Shown here: positions 47,370-59,913 of the stretch, in pieces
Position numbering within the stretch: position 1 is the stretch's first letter
How the letters are laid out: each line of letters begins with the position of its first letter
Assembly (NCBI GenBank): GCA_037178675.1
Contig: JAYMGJ010000051.1
Coordinates: forward strand, 46,863-110,862
Source of the DNA: Scleroderma bovista
Lineage: Eukaryota > Basidiomycota > Agaricomycetes > Boletales > Sclerodermataceae
Direction of reading: 5' to 3'
DNA length: 64,000 nt
Made by a program: the position numbers and the translations under genes
The notes under the pieces: generated by a model
Told to the model about the DNA's origin: nothing
Database searches by the model: none
What the model saw: the letters and a program-made list of their open reading frames with translations, nothing else

Positions 47370-49487
47370 TCAATGTCCTTCCTCCTTCTTTCTCCCTACT
47401 GCTACACCCGATAACCCTTGTGGCGAATGATGCCTCCTTCCATCCTCCGAGATCGCCATCCCCGAGCTCGTCCGCGGTCGCTTCCTCGATGACGGAGATG
47501 ACATACCCACCCCACCACCCATCCCCCCATTCCCGAGTTTATCCGACACCACCCCGACGACGTCTCGTTCCGCAGCGGCATACTCCCTCTCTGCCGACGG
47601 AAGCGATAAGGGCATCTGGTGCGACGGCGGCGGCGGCGGACCGGCGTGTCCCGGCGCATTCTGAGAAAGGAAATCGAGCCAGGTGTTCGTATTTTCACCG
47701 GTTGAACCTGCGACACAGCCAACAACAAAAAAAAAGAGGCCGCGGATCAGAAAGATCGAAAAACAACAACAGCATCCAACTTGTTCCGAACTCACCCGCT
47801 GCGGTTGTGGGATCCTGCCGTGGACCTCCTGCTGCGCTTCCGTGAGGCGGCGTCTGGTGCGACGGTGTTGATGTCGCAGGTCCATGGGTGGGCCAGTCCA
47901 ATGCGGGGAAGTGCGGCTGCTGGGAAGATGGCATCTGTCGTTGATGATGATGCTGATGGTGCTGCTGATGGTGCTGTTGTTGATGCTGATGCGGCGATGG
48001 ATGATTCGGGTCGTCTGCGGGGTCAAGCAGGGCCGGATACAGTAGTTCATTTTGTGGCTGTGGATGCGGATGCATACTACTGCTGCTCGGGTGCGTTGCG
48101 TGGGGATGAGAGGGCGTATGCGGCAGCGTTTGACGCATGAGCGGGTGTGGATGTGGATGTGGATGGTGGTGGTGATACATCCCTGACATCTGATCGTGTC
48201 CTGCGTACGTCGCTGAACGCTGGCTGTACAGTCCGTTTCTGGGAGCGCCTCTGGACGACGAGGACGGAGGAGGTGGCGGGAACTCATAGGAAGAGGGTGG
48301 CAGCACAGTCGAAGAAGGCGACCCGATATAGGACGTGTACGGGAGCTGTGGGCCGTTGTGGCGGTAAGCGGGTGATTGCACGGATGTCGGCGACGGTAGG
48401 TAGCCGTTGAGGAGGGATTCGTCACCAGACAGTTTGCCAGCGCTCCCTGTGGGGGGGCAGTGTTAGAAGGAGGTCTAGCCCCAGAGACAGATGCGGGAAA
48501 CGGACCATTAGCAGAGAGAGATGATCGGTTGGATGTCTGGCGTTCCGTTGATAAAGGAAGTGAGGGACCCGATGCTGTGGATTGGAGATGTGACGAGGTG
48601 TGAAGGTGCATGGGGGGTCCGGGTATGGCCACGGGTCTGTGCATTCCATAGTCGACCTGTTCAGGATATGAGGGGCATTGGCGCTGAGAGAAGAGGGAGG
48701 ACACCTACGTCTACGCTTGCAAGGTCCGTGTCCGATGCATTCTTTCCGTTGGCGTGCTCTTGCTTCAGTTTGAGGTTTGCTCCTCTCTTTACAGGGTGGC
48801 GTGAGTCGTGCTCGTCGTCGTCCCCGTCGTCGTCATCGACGTCCGCAGTATCGTCTACCTTGATGTTGTTGGCATTGTTTGCAAAGTCGTGGGGAGTGCG
48901 GGTGTCATGTTCGCCATCATACTTGGGATGGGTCAGTCGCTGGAGGTGAAAGAGAATGGATGGTCTTACGCGCATGTGACGCTGAACGATGTCATGGACG
49001 TCGCCGGAGCAATACTGGTACAGCTTTACGTGATGACCCGGGCGTTCCTCTGGATGGCAGCATTTGAGGATGAGGGGTGGGGAAGAGGAAGAGGCACGGA
49101 CCGAATATGATGACTGCAACGTCGACGGAGCAGAGGACACCGAGCTCGTATGCCTTCTTGAAAAGGCCGTTCTTACGCTATGAGGGATGGGGGGGGGTTG
49201 TAATGAACGACGATAATAATATATTTGAGTGCCAAGCCATCGAGAGCAAAAATAGCATTGGGGGGGGTTCACCTTTAAAAAAGTGACAGAGCGATTACGC
49301 TCGTGCTATGTTTAAGAGACGGAATCAGCACCCAGCGACATATGTCAAAGATGGAACAGCGAAGGAAGGCGAGTCGACGAGACAAGAATAAATGGACAGG
49401 ACGGTGCACATGTGTTGGGCACGTCACGCAGCGAAAATACGGAATACGCACTGTGATGGGTTGTATTTCGATCTTTCGCCTGCCCAT
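47370..49487 (-). CDS. RLM1: MADS-box (MEF2/RLM1-type) transcription factor
   Basis: A nuclear dimeric factor; yeast Rlm1 is the target of the cell-wall-integrity MAP kinase. The MADS domain is split over four exons: [12 protein letters not shown] (ATG at 49487), [11 protein letters not shown] (near 49300), [19 protein letters not shown] with VAVIIF (49190-49120), and [20 protein letters not shown] (near 49060-49000). The MEF2-like extension has diverged. An acidic run near 48830, Ser/Pro-rich sequence, and long His/Gln/Pro stretches (48200-47890) follow. The final exon has [13 protein letters not shown] and a basic piece ([10 protein letters not shown]), ending KKEEGH. A clear branch point (CTAAC) supports the intron near 48515-48450. 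Its 3' end is duplicated at 44051-44511. Regulation by Slt2-type kinase is inferred from the family. Confidence 0.88.
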
Positions 49488-51559
49488 GGTGATGCACAGA
49501 GGACGGGGGAGAGGGGGAGGGGGAGGAGGAGAACGAACCTTTCGAGTTTGTATCTAAGTGTCTTGTTTTCTCGCACCCCGCGAACGGGTGCCGGCAGCAA
49601 CAGGTGCAAACGGCGCTCGTGAGATTTTGAGATCGATCACTCCTCCGGACAATCTCCGGATTGCCTGCCATTCCTGGCCATGGGATTCCTGGGATCCCCT
49701 CGCCTGCCATATCGAGCCATCGTGCACAACCATCGCCCGTCGTGCGCTTGATGCGTTTATCCACCAGAGAGTAGTCATCCATCGATCACATCCCTCCTTC
49801 CGCACTGTCGCCACTCCGGCGGCATGTTCTTGTGCCGTGAACCAGGCCACTCGCCTTGTACCTGATCGAGCGCAACGTCATTCAGCTCCCCCAAAATAAC
49901 CTCGTCCAAAAATAATTAGACCATCTTTCCATTCGCGTCAGGGTCGACTCAACCACTATCACCGCAACGCAGCCTCCATCCGAGAGTGGTCAAGGTGCGC
50001 AGCTGTAGGAAGAGGGAACAGAAACGCTGGCCTCATCATGTTCACTGCCTGTTGGCTCCACCCTGCACGTCCTTTCCGTGTGACCTGTCCTTGTTCTTGG
50101 TGTCCTCCTTCCCCTTCCTGTCCCACCTGCCCGGTTTATTCCGCCTTGGCGACAACACCCAACAACCCTGCTCAAAACCACCGTCTCGACGCCTGTTCGC
50201 TGAATTCACTTTTATTTTTGGAGTCGCTGTCTGTATTTTTGCTCTTTACGTGTAGGTACATAACTCTCCGCCGTAGAGTACGAGCCATGTTTCCAAAACC
50301 TATGTAAAAACCCGTATCTCCCCACTCCCTGTTTCGCCCCTCGTCCACCCGTCCAGTGGCACAATCGTTTACCCTTATCGCTTGTAAGTGCACTACACCC
50401 TCGTGGCGTTCAGACTTCGATATCGATATCGACACCTCCCCTTCCGCGGGGTTTCTCGATATCTCTCTCTCCGACCCGTACCCTTCAGCGTATTTCACTC
50501 CTTATCGACGTGCGTCTGTCTGCGCGGGCCCAGAGCCTGCTTTTTTTTTTTTCCTCGTTAGGTAGATGGTTACCCACCCCCGCGAGACCATGAGCTGTTC
50601 TGTCTTCTCGAACCACGCCTCGCTGTTCCATTTTCTTCTTCCCGGCCAGCCACGACAATACTGATACAGCTGCAATCTCCGCCAGGCCTTGGTCCTCGGA
50701 TCCCGAAGCCGCTCGTACTACTATGAACATACCGATCGAGTACGCAGCTCAATGGGGCCATCATATTGGAAAGAACATACCAGGTCTGATCATCGATATC
50801 TCACCCTCTCGATCGTAGGCGCGTTCTCGGCGGTACATCAGTATCGATTGCAGAATGATCGCATCTCCTCGGTGCTGACATTTTCCCTTTCAGTGTGTCC
50901 TGCACGCATAACTACTTGAGAGACGCGCGACTCCGGGTCGGGGAACCTGCCATGTCATCATCCGTTTAACCCACCATACCAACATTTGGCACTTCTTTCC
51001 GAGTCCGTACACGCCAAGAAAGCCCCGAATTCACGATCGAGGGATGGACAATCCTGGAATAAGGAGTAGTAAGCCCAGCGTCAGCATCATCCCTTCAGCC
51101 GACGAACCGAATCGTCCCCCTCCCCCCTCCAGCACATGTACCAGTGTGTTCTTTTGATTATCATCGATTTCGATCATCGGCTTGGGATCCCACAGCTAGG
51201 TTACCAGATCAGTGGCGACAGACAGCGCTCGCGCGGACACCCGAACTTATGGCTATAGTTGCCGGGGCAGCCTGGGCTATCCCTCTGCCTGCCTGCCCTC
51301 CCTCTCTTTGTCCCCTCAAACACCCACGGTTCGTTCTTCCATTTCCAATCCACCCATAGGGAAAAGGGTTCGGGTTTTGGAAAACGGGCCAACTTGAGTC
51401 CCATGTCCGAGGCAGTGCCACGCCGTAGTAACTGATGAAAGTTACCAGATGCTCGGCGTGTGTGCTGCAGGAACCCCGTGGGTAAGCGATAGAAGCAAGC
51501 AAGAAAATGGCCAGCGTTTGATTTAAAATCGTTAGGAAGGTTGATTTACACCCCACCAT
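49488..51559. other. Intergenic / upstream region of the MADS gene
   Basis: Two kilobases upstream of the MADS gene with pyrimidine-rich stretches and a T-run at 50541-50552. Overlapping frames on both strands look composition-driven, without motifs. A long 5' leader for the MADS gene is possible. Confidence 0.45.
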
Positions 51560-54010
51560 CCCATCATTTTTTCCATTGCAAACGGGAAACAAAAACCTCC
51601 CACCACTGCTCAATCTCGCTATCTAGAAAAAAAAGGTGTCACTTTGCCTCTCTCTCTGCCATGGGAAAAAAACGTGGCTAGATGATCTCATGCCAACCCG
51701 ACCCCAACCAGCTAATCAACCTCGGACGGACCAATCGTCGTCGTCGTCGACCCACAAGCAACAAGAGCTTTTTGTCGTGTTAACTGTATTAATCAAGGTT
51801 TTCGGTCGTCAAGCGACTCCACATCGTGGATCAGTGAGTATATGTACAGGGTCAACACGTATGGATTGCATCCGCGACACAGCGGCTTGGCGTGGAAGCG
51901 TGGAATATCTGTATCAGCCCCTTCGCGGGTGCGTATGCATCAGTGTCACGTATGTATGTATCTCTCTCGTTCCACAGCCCACACACCGCAACTGACATGC
52001 GTGGTCCTTTTTTTTCATTATCAATGTGGCATCGTGGCCGCTGAGGGGGAAGGGGCAGGTTATTGTACTGACTGCACGGTGGCGACAGCCTTTACCTGCG
52101 TGAGATGATAGGGATAAGGTGAGATATGGGATGCGGCTATCACCCTGAACGACCAAGCCGTAGGTTCGCTTTTGACTTTTATTGGGTTGATTAAGTTCTT
52201 AGATACCTGTTGGTGAACCATAGTCCCATCTTCGACCCATATCCACCATAGCGAGCAGGAGTATGGCCAGTCTGTAGGTGGAATTGACTTGAATCATAGG
52301 AACGATATTTTACACCCACCTAGTACTAAAGACACGATCTCACTTCCATTGCAAAACATGTAGAACCCGAACCCACGGGAAACAAAATCCCCACACTTCT
52401 TCATCTCGCTATTTAGAAAAAGGTACGTATCACTTGCCTCTCCGAGGATCAGAAATCCATGGGAAAAAATGTGGGCTAGACTGTGCCATTGCCAACCCGC
52501 CAACTAGCTAATCAACCTCGGACGGACCAATCATATCGTCGACCCAGAAGCGACAGAACTTTTTGTTGTTTAATCAGGGTTTTCAGGCGTCACACGACCA
52601 CATTGTGATGCGAGTACATACAGGGTCTACCTGCCTGCACAGTGGCGACAGCCTTTACCTGCGTGAGATGGGATAAGGTGCGATATAAGATACGGCTATC
52701 GCCCTAAACTATCAAGTCGTAGGGTCGCTTTTGACTTTTCTTGGGTTAATGAAGTTCTAGATACTACCTCTCAGGGCCTGTTGGTGAGCTCGTCCCATGC
52801 CCTCTTTCTAGCAGACACGATGAGTAGACACGATCATCGTCTCCATTGCAAAACACGTAGAACCCGAAGCCACGGGAAACAAACCTCCACACTGCTCAAT
52901 CTCGCTTATCACTTGCCTCTCCGAGGATCAGAAAGCCATGGGAAAAAATGTGGCTATTAGATTGTGCCATTGCCAACCAGTGAACCAGCTAATCAACCTC
53001 GGACGGACCAATCATATCGTCGACCTACAAGCGACAGAGCTTTTTGTTGTTAATCAAGGTTTTCAGTCGTCACACGACCACACGCGAGTACATACAAGGT
53101 CTACCTGCACAGTGGCGACAGCCTTTACCTGCGTGAGATGGGATAAGGTGAGATAGGAGATGGCTATCGCCCTAAACTATCAAGTCGTAGGGTCGTTTTT
53201 GATTTTTCTTGGGTTAATGAAGTTCTAGATACTACCTCTCAGGGCCTGTTGGTGAGCCACAGTCCCATCTTCGTCCCATGTCCACTTTCTAGCAGACACG
53301 ATAAGTAAGCCTGACGTGCTTGAGGTCCATGCGTCATGTCTACCATAGCGATAGAAGCAGGAATATGGCCAGCCTGTATTGATTTAAATCGTAGGAACGA
53401 TAATTTCCACCCACCTAAAGATACGATCTCATGTCCATTGCAAAACACGTAGAACCCGAACCCACGGGAAACAAAACCCCCACACTTCTTCATCTCGCTA
53501 TTTAGAAAAAGGTATCACTTACTTCTCTGAGGATCGGAAAGCCGTGGCTAGATTGTGCCATTGCCAACCCGCCAACCAGCTAATCAACCTCGGACGGACC
53601 AATCATATCGTCGACCCACAAGCGACAGAGCCTTTTGTTGTTTAATCAAAGTTTTCAGGCGTCACACGACCACATTGTGATGCGAGTACATACATACAGG
53701 GTCCAAGTTGGCATTTGCAACACGGTTTGGCGTGGAATTGTATCAGCACTTCGCGGGTGCGTTGTATCTTTCGTTCCACCACCTGGCACACCGCTTTCAT
53801 TATCAATGTGGCGTCGTGACCGAGGGGAAAGGGCATGCTCTGGTCGGTTATCTGTATACTGCACAGTGGCGACAGCCTTTAGTACCTGCGTGAGATAGTA
53901 GGATAAGGTGAGATATGAGATGGCTATCGCATCAAGTCGTAGGGTCGTTTTTGACTTTTCTTGGGTTAGAAAACTACCTCTTGGCAGGGCTTGTTAATGA
54001 GCCACCATCT
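51560..54010. repeat. Tandem array of four ~0.5-0.8 kb degenerate units
   Basis: The 20-mer AATCAACCTCGGACGGACCA starts at 51714, 52510, 52991 and 53582, giving spacings of 796, 481 and 591 bases. Each unit also has a block beginning with CATTGCAAAACACGTAGAAC-like sequence upstream of it and a GGCGACAGCCTTTACCTGCG-like block downstream. Length differences come from internal deletions. No gene is encoded; short frames recur only because the unit does. Confidence 0.85.
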
Positions 54011-55707
54011 TCGTCCCATGTCCACTTTCGAGCAAACACGATGAATAAGCCTGCATGGAGCCCCATGTGTCATGTCCACCATAGCGGTGAGGCTTGTAAT
54101 ATACCAAGACCTTGGCGTGGGACAACGTGACCTACAATTGTTCACACGACTAGGGCTCAATGATTGAATAGGCGTTGTCCAACTTGTTCCCATGGCATGC
54201 CAGTGCTGCATATCATACGTAGCCAACCACTGGTCATACGAGCCACTGCTTACCTGACGTCTGACCAGCAGCCTACAGGGTAGATGGGGTCCGAACCTGA
54301 GATCTACGGCATGGGTGAGTGGTGGATGTCATTAATGATTACAGTGGCTGGTCTACATATGTAATTGCATCCCACCACCGGGTACTAGTACAGCATACAT
54401 GACCGTAACAGCCCTCCATTGTGGAGCAAGCTGGAAAACGTTGGTAAAGGCTGCCTGCCTGGCAGGGACTCTCAAAACCTGGAAGGGTCGCATGACAGTG
54501 CCCTGCTAGCACACGACCAGTGTCATACCCCCCCAAAATTCCAACTGGGGCACTCTTGGAGCCATTGGCCAAGTGCATGGGTTCGGATCCCTTCCTGCGG
54601 ACAAGAGGGGCCAGAACCAAGCACGATGCCCGGAGCTAACTTAAATGGCGAAAAACCTGGGATTCCTTAGGGGTTCGAGTCGAATGGAACCTGGTGACTC
54701 ATCCTACTGCATGGTACATGTGCATGGCATGTACATGTGATCACACCAGTTTGCTATGTAGCGCGTCAGATCTCCAAGTGACCGGGAGGGAAAGAGGTAG
54801 GGCATTTGCAGGTATGGGGTTCTACCACCCGTGATGATCCATCACCGCGCCCGTCCATAAACATTCGAGTATGGACATCCGCCTTCCTGTTTGTTACATA
54901 CGGTGTAGCGAAGAGCACGGACGGACAAGTCACATAACTGACATTTGGGTCCCACATCCTCCACATCCACATGCTGCGATTCTGTTATCGCCTCCGCTGT
55001 GCGCCCGTATGCATCAGCGCCAGGAATGATGATGGCCGGAGCCGGAACTGGTCATCCCCCCGATGCAGTGTGACAGACTCTCAAGATGGGATGCAGGACG
55101 GCTGTACAGAGCGGCAAGGTCGGTGCTTTCACTGTCGGAATCGGGATATGACATTCATCGAACGTAGTAGGTGATGCACTCTATCAATCAATGTTCGATA
55201 CTGGTCGGATTATGGCGTAAGTGGATAGCCCACCATCAGAGCTGGTCGTAGTACTCTGGGAGACACGACAACTCCTTTCGGATACACATCATGGCCCCAT
55301 TCCTTGCGGCCGACAGGTGACGTCGTGGAATGGGGCGGGGGGAACACGATGGGGTGACGCATGGTAGGTGATTTGATAGGGGGCCGTAGTACTAGGGCAA
55401 GGGCTCAGGACGGCACGAACGTTCAATGGCTACGACCCTAGTACATCGTTCCTGGATCCGCCATCGAAACGTTCGGTGGCCATATCCCTGTCGGCGATCT
55501 GCATCCAGCTCACGTCAAGTGCCTATCGCTCCAGACAAAAAAAAACAATAATGGAAAACATGATGCCCCGATTTGGGCCTGTCAGGAAAATGGGGAGCTG
55601 GGAGGGGGGAGGGAGAATATCAAATGAACAGAGCAGCGGACATACGATGTGTGCGGGCGGAAGTGGCTTCACAGGCTTGACAAGACGTGGAATGTCAGTT
55701 CCCAATT
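54011..55707. other. Intergenic, no gene recognised
   Basis: About 1.7 kb after the tandem array. It includes a stretch (54560-54690) with two sequences resembling tRNA internal promoter B boxes, and short frames with isolated CxxC or FDTG-like strings that do not extend into domains. A minus-strand extension of the neighbouring membrane protein could reach 55523-55705 if an intron is used. Confidence 0.4.
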
Positions 55708-56205
55708 CTAGTTTATGAAAAGACGGTGAATTGGAATGCGCACCGTGTGTACTACGGACGATGGAGACGGCCTTGGCAGCTCGTTGTTTTCGCTTTCAGC
55801 CCTGTTGTCATTGTCACTGCCGAGGTCCGAGTTATGGCCTTGATAAGTGGTTCTCCGTTGAACAGCTGTTTTCGCTATAGGCGGCGAGAATGGCGGCGTT
55901 GGCGGTATGCGTCGTGCATTGTCTATTTCCTTGGACAAAGGAAACGTGTCTGGCAACCTGATAGTGGCCTCATTGCGCTGCCCCGATGTTTTTCCGCCCG
56001 TGCTTGAGGTGGCTGCTTGGGCCGAAGCAATAGGATGTAGCAGTGGTCGACGGGGTCGTGGTCGTGGCTGAAGCTCAGCGTGATTGCCCTCATCCATGTC
56101 CAAGGCAGCCATTCTGCGCCTTCTCCTCCTCGACACAATGCAAAATATGCCCAAGAGGACCAAGCCAACGGCGACTAGAGTTTGAGCAGACACGGTTGTA
56201 TACAT
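55708..56205 (-). CDS. Small single-pass membrane protein, function unknown
   Basis: A 165-residue open frame starting MYTTVSAQTLVAVGL. A hydrophobic helix (about residues 7-25, VAVGLVLLGIFCIV) is followed at once by five or six arginines, the usual cytosolic stop-transfer signature, so the bulk should face the cytosol. The rest is low-complexity, rich in Pro, Arg, Ser and Asn, with PPTPPF-like motifs. No domain was recognised. A GTGCGC donor near 55745 could splice to an alternative C-terminal exon containing PRLVKPVKPLPPAH, so the tail is uncertain. It lies about 630 bases downstream of the J-protein gene on the same strand. Confidence 0.55.
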   Translation of the reverse strand: MYTTVSAQTLVAVGLVLLGIFCIVSRRRRRRMAALDMDEGNHAELQPRPRPRRPLLHPIASAQAATSSTGGKTSGQRNEATIRLPDTFPLSKEIDNARRIPPTPPFSPPIAKTAVQRRTTYQGHNSDLGSDNDNRAESENNELPRPSPSSVVHTVRIPIHRLFIN

Positions 56206-56832
56206 TCATGTGTTGAGCACGCAATAAGGACGCGTTTGTCACACCAGCAACATGAGGGCAACATACTGATTACAATGCTGGGTATAGCGATGGGAAAAGT
56301 TGAGGAATCAAGGGAAAAATCCGGCAGAGGCGATGAGGTTGGCGCGGGCATGGACGGTGACGGATGTCAGCAGACAGAATGGGTAGCGCAAGCGTACCCG
56401 TTGTAGAGCGGGACGAATGGGTGAATGTGAGCTTGATGGCCTTAGCTTTGTGTCAGTAAGTATTGTGCATTGAGTCTAGGCTGTTCGGTGAACAGGGGCC
56501 AGGCTGTAGGCCACCTTTTCCATGACGTCTATTGTGACCGATTGCTTGTGATCAAGCTCGGGAGGGGTAACCGTCTCAAACACGTGATTGCAAAGTTTTC
56601 AAATTCTACATACCTTCTTGATGGTATAGTTCCGTGACGGGTCCATGAATTGGACAGATAATCTGCAGGTCAGGTTACAGAATGACAAGGCCCTAGTAGC
56701 CAGGCTCTCTAAGTAGCGACGCATTCGGACTCATAACTTACAAAGGATGGTGGTGAGATAGGTTCCAGAACCTATCACATGGACAACCAGAATTTGGCCC
56801 ACATGTTCAGCGGTTGCGGCTCTCGAGGATAT
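56206..56832. other. Spacer between membrane-protein and J-protein genes
   Basis: About 630 bases without a supportable gene. The two flanking genes share orientation, so this should contain the terminator of the upstream gene and promoter of the downstream one. Confidence 0.45.
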
Positions 56833-57794
56833 TCAATTCTGTCGTCTCGTGATTGTCCTTTTTGGGAGCGGTTCGCCCCGCTCTGCCTCATACTCCTGAA
56901 CAAACTGCCTGATCTGTCTCCGCCGTTCCATGCCAAACTCCTGTGCGTCCCGGTGCGCCTGTGCCAAATTGGCAGCTGCACTTCTCTGCTGACCCCTGGA
57001 AGGGGTCATCAGCGGGGCCATCAACATTCCGATGCACTCAACGGGTCAAATGAATGCTTCTCTTAGATCCGTAGTGTAGACTCTCCAGAGGAATAAGCTC
57101 ACCAAGGATGTAATGCAAAATGCCCGGAACATGGCGCCAACATCGTGCGCCATCGCATCGGACACGTGCGGAGACTGGACCCCATGGTCAGTCAACTGAC
57201 TTGCATTGCTCGAGAATGAATCGAGGCTCGCCTGTGCATGGGTATTCTCGTTGAAGTGCATCCCTTTTGTTTCCATACCATCCGCCGGGTATCTCCGATA
57301 CGATCTTCGTCTCCGCGCAATTTCTGCGTGAATAAGGTCATCAAATGTTTCCGATCCGGCCCGTCGCGGACGCTTCAATATCTCATAAGCGCGTTGGAAT
57401 GCTTGGAACCGGCTTGTGCGCTCCGCGTGCGGAAGGAGTCGGACATGCGGTGAGTCGGGGTGGTATAGCCTCACAAGCTCATAATCTGTGAAAAGAGATG
57501 GGTTAGGTATCAAGGGTTGCATGGATAATGAAATGTGCTAAGAATCGTGATTCTGCCGCATCGACACTGGTTCGTTGTTTGTGACACGTCATCGTGGATA
57601 TACTCACATCTGACTTTAATTTGCGCCTGAGAAGCACCCCGAGGGAGGTGGAATATTTCGTGGGGAGTCGGATTGTGGTGAGAAGGGAAGGGATATGAAC
57701 CACAGGCCGCAGTGGAGGCGTGTCTGAAAATGAAGAGTACACGGATAGTGGGGTGAACGATGAGACCGCGACAACATGAGGTATGCGATAGCAT
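56833..57794 (-). CDS. J-domain (DnaJ) protein, probably mitochondrial and membrane-anchored
   Basis: J proteins stimulate Hsp70 ATPase through an HPD motif. The first exon (57794 to about 57610) begins MLSHTSCCRGLIVHPTIRVL, an Arg/Ser-containing, acid-free leader like a mitochondrial presequence. It enters the J domain at NPTPHEIFHLPRGASQAQIK. A GT-AG intron (to about 57489) joins it to YYELVRLYHPDSPHVRL, with HPD, and FQAFQRAYEILKRPRRAG. Later, FRAFCITSLVSLFLWRVY is a likely membrane helix. An in-frame TGA lies at 57046-57048. The same frame then continues for about 70 coding-like codons to 56833, including RQIRQFVQEYEAERGEPLPK. Either the protein stops at 57046, a 45-base intron removes the stop, or it is a nonsense mutation. 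J-domain identity is firm. Confidence 0.82.
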
Positions 57795-58099
57795 CAGGTT
57801 CCGTCCAAGATGAAACGAATAAAACACTCGTATACTTGTTGAATTGCGAGCGTAAGATATCGGTGGTCATCCTAATATCACGTGGTCCCAGAATAATATG
57901 ACGTATTGATGGCTGTGCTGTCATCAAGTGCCCGAGTGACAATGTCCATGGCCTCGTATTCGAGTCGGTGTTATTACCCTCGCGGCGGCGACGTTTTCGC
58001 TGGCAGAAATATGAATGGGATGTCCACGCATGCGCCGGAGAATCCCTCTCTTTTCCTCTCATTGAATACCTCGTAAAAGTCCTCCCAAGGCCCTACAAC
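57795..58099. promoter_or_regulatory. Divergent promoter region
   Basis: 305 bases separate the J-protein gene (-) from the third F-box gene (+), so both promoters must lie here or overlap the neighbours' leaders. No clear TATA box was seen. Confidence 0.4.
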
Positions 58100-59913
58100 A
58101 TGCACCCATGTCTCACAATCGACGAGGTCCTACGGGAAATATTTTGCTGCGCTGAGGAACGCACATTGTGTGCCATAGCTCAAACCTGCCGCACATTTAA
58201 TGGGCCAGCGACAGATTTAATTTGGGAGACCCTCCCAAGTCTGACGCCAGTCCTGCGGCTGCTGTCGTTTGTACCCATAAAGAATGAAGACGGTGACGGA
58301 ACGCCCCCGGTAAGCTCATTTTTAGGCTATTCATTTTTAAAACACACGGAGCAAACCGTTCCCAGCAGACGTTACCGTTCTGCAATTCAGTAGACTGGGA
58401 AAAAATCAGGCAACTATCAAATCGCGTGCGCAGGTTGCACTTCCGGACGGATGCGTTGTTTGTCGCGGGAGATCTTTCCTCAGTCACTGCACAACATTTA
58501 TGCCACGTCTTAAATGTGCTTGGTGCGGATTCTTTCTTCCAAAATCTCCGCGGACTATCGTTGGAAATTGACTCATCTGCGGCCTTCGATGATGCGGAAT
58601 GCACCTTCCTGAAAGACTACAAGAATTGCATCACATACTTCATCCGTTCCCTGATACACCCGCACCTCTCCGCACTTCGAATGAATTCCAACACGGCAAA
58701 ATTCGTTCACCGTAATCTACCATCTCTCCCCACATGTCCGCGAATGCGTTATCTGAATATTAAAAGAAATTCCTGGCCTGACGAACACGAGCTCTCGTCA
58801 CCGCTTTCCAATATGGCCTCTAACTTTCCTTCGTTGGAAGTTGTTAGGTGCAATAGAATCTCTTGGAAGGACTTGAACTGCCTTGCTCAGTTAGATGTAT
58901 TACGACAATTGTGGGTCGATCTTCCTGACCACATCAACGCCTCGTATTGTCCAACCATCGAAAGAAATGTCTTCCCGGAGCTCAGAGTCCTTAACGTGGT
59001 CACGGGAACACTCCAATCATCCGTGGAATTCCTCCGCTCGACCGCACTCGACAAACTGACGGATCTAAACATATCATGTACATACGTTACCTTCGACACG
59101 GCCATCTACGATGCATCAGAGGACATACAAGATTTGCTCTCTCTCATACCTTCTCAACGTCGCCAGCTCAAATCTGTACGGGTGAATAGTGGGGTCTGGC
59201 CACTTGCTCCACTCCCATGGGTGTTGGACATGTCCGTCTTATCACCTTACATTCCACTACGGAATCTCAGAATTCTGGACATCGAGACCCACTACAGCCC
59301 TGCTCTCACAGATGGCGACCTTGTGGAGATGGCTATGGCCTGGCCATGTCTCGAACAGCTGCATCTAGTCAAAGAGTCAGGATGGCAACTACCAACGGGT
59401 CTTACTTTGCAGGGGATTGTCTCCCTCATTCAGTACTGTCCCAGGCTAGAGAGTTTCTCGTTGGTTTTTGATGCCAGCGTGAATCACATGCTGAGCTGTG
59501 TACCGAAGCGCCCAGATGGAACGGTCATACAGAATGAACGGGTGCGGTATATGGATGTATGCAATTCCCCTATTGCATCTCCAACGCATGTCGCCGCCTT
59601 TCTCTCGAAACTATTACCCGGGCTGAAAATAATCGGTGTCGACCCCTACATAAAGTATCGTGCATTGTGGACAGAAGTAGCCGCACAACACTGTGGATGG
59701 CCGCGGATTGAGATGTTCGGACAGGGTGAGTTGCGATCTGGGTGTCACGGGCTCGAGAAAGCCGTCATGGAGGTTGGAGAGGAATGGCGGTGGACATTGG
59801 GATGCTTGAGTGACAGTGGGAGTGCCAACATTGGGGATGATGGGCTTACAGGCATGCAACGTGGCAGGAAGGCCACTCCTCTTCTAGCATTCCAGAGTTT
59901 GTCTACACTCTGA
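58100..59913 (+). CDS. F-box / leucine-rich-repeat-like protein, third family member
   Basis: Two exons, 58100-58309 and 58369-59913, total 1755 bases, 584 residues. The intron is at the same place, just after the F-box, as in the copies at 34689 and 44936. The F-box reads MHPCLTIDEVLREIFCCAEE and AQTCRTFNGPATDLIWETL, clearly the same family, but the rest is much more diverged. Leucine-rich segments such as LRNLRILDIE and YCPRLESFSLVFD follow the same layout, including a shared CNS-x(2)-AS/TS region late in the protein. The length is slightly greater because of a longer C-terminal tail. It should act as a substrate receptor of an SCF ubiquitin ligase; the substrate is unknown. Confidence 0.87.

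Noticed and set aside
47420..48410. Plus-strand frames opposite the MADS gene
   Set aside because: Antisense shadows of the His/Gln/Pro-rich coding region; the repeats create long open frames on both strands.
54560..54690. tRNA-like or SINE-like signals (A-box-like TGGCCAAGTG, B-box-like GGTTCGGATCC and GGTTCGAGTCG)
   Set aside because: No cloverleaf can be drawn: one spacing is far too short and the other too long, and acceptor stems do not pair.
55090..55230. Zinc-knuckle and FDTG-like strings suggesting a retroelement gag-protease
   Set aside because: The strings are in different frames with stops between them and no flanking polyprotein; likely coincidence.
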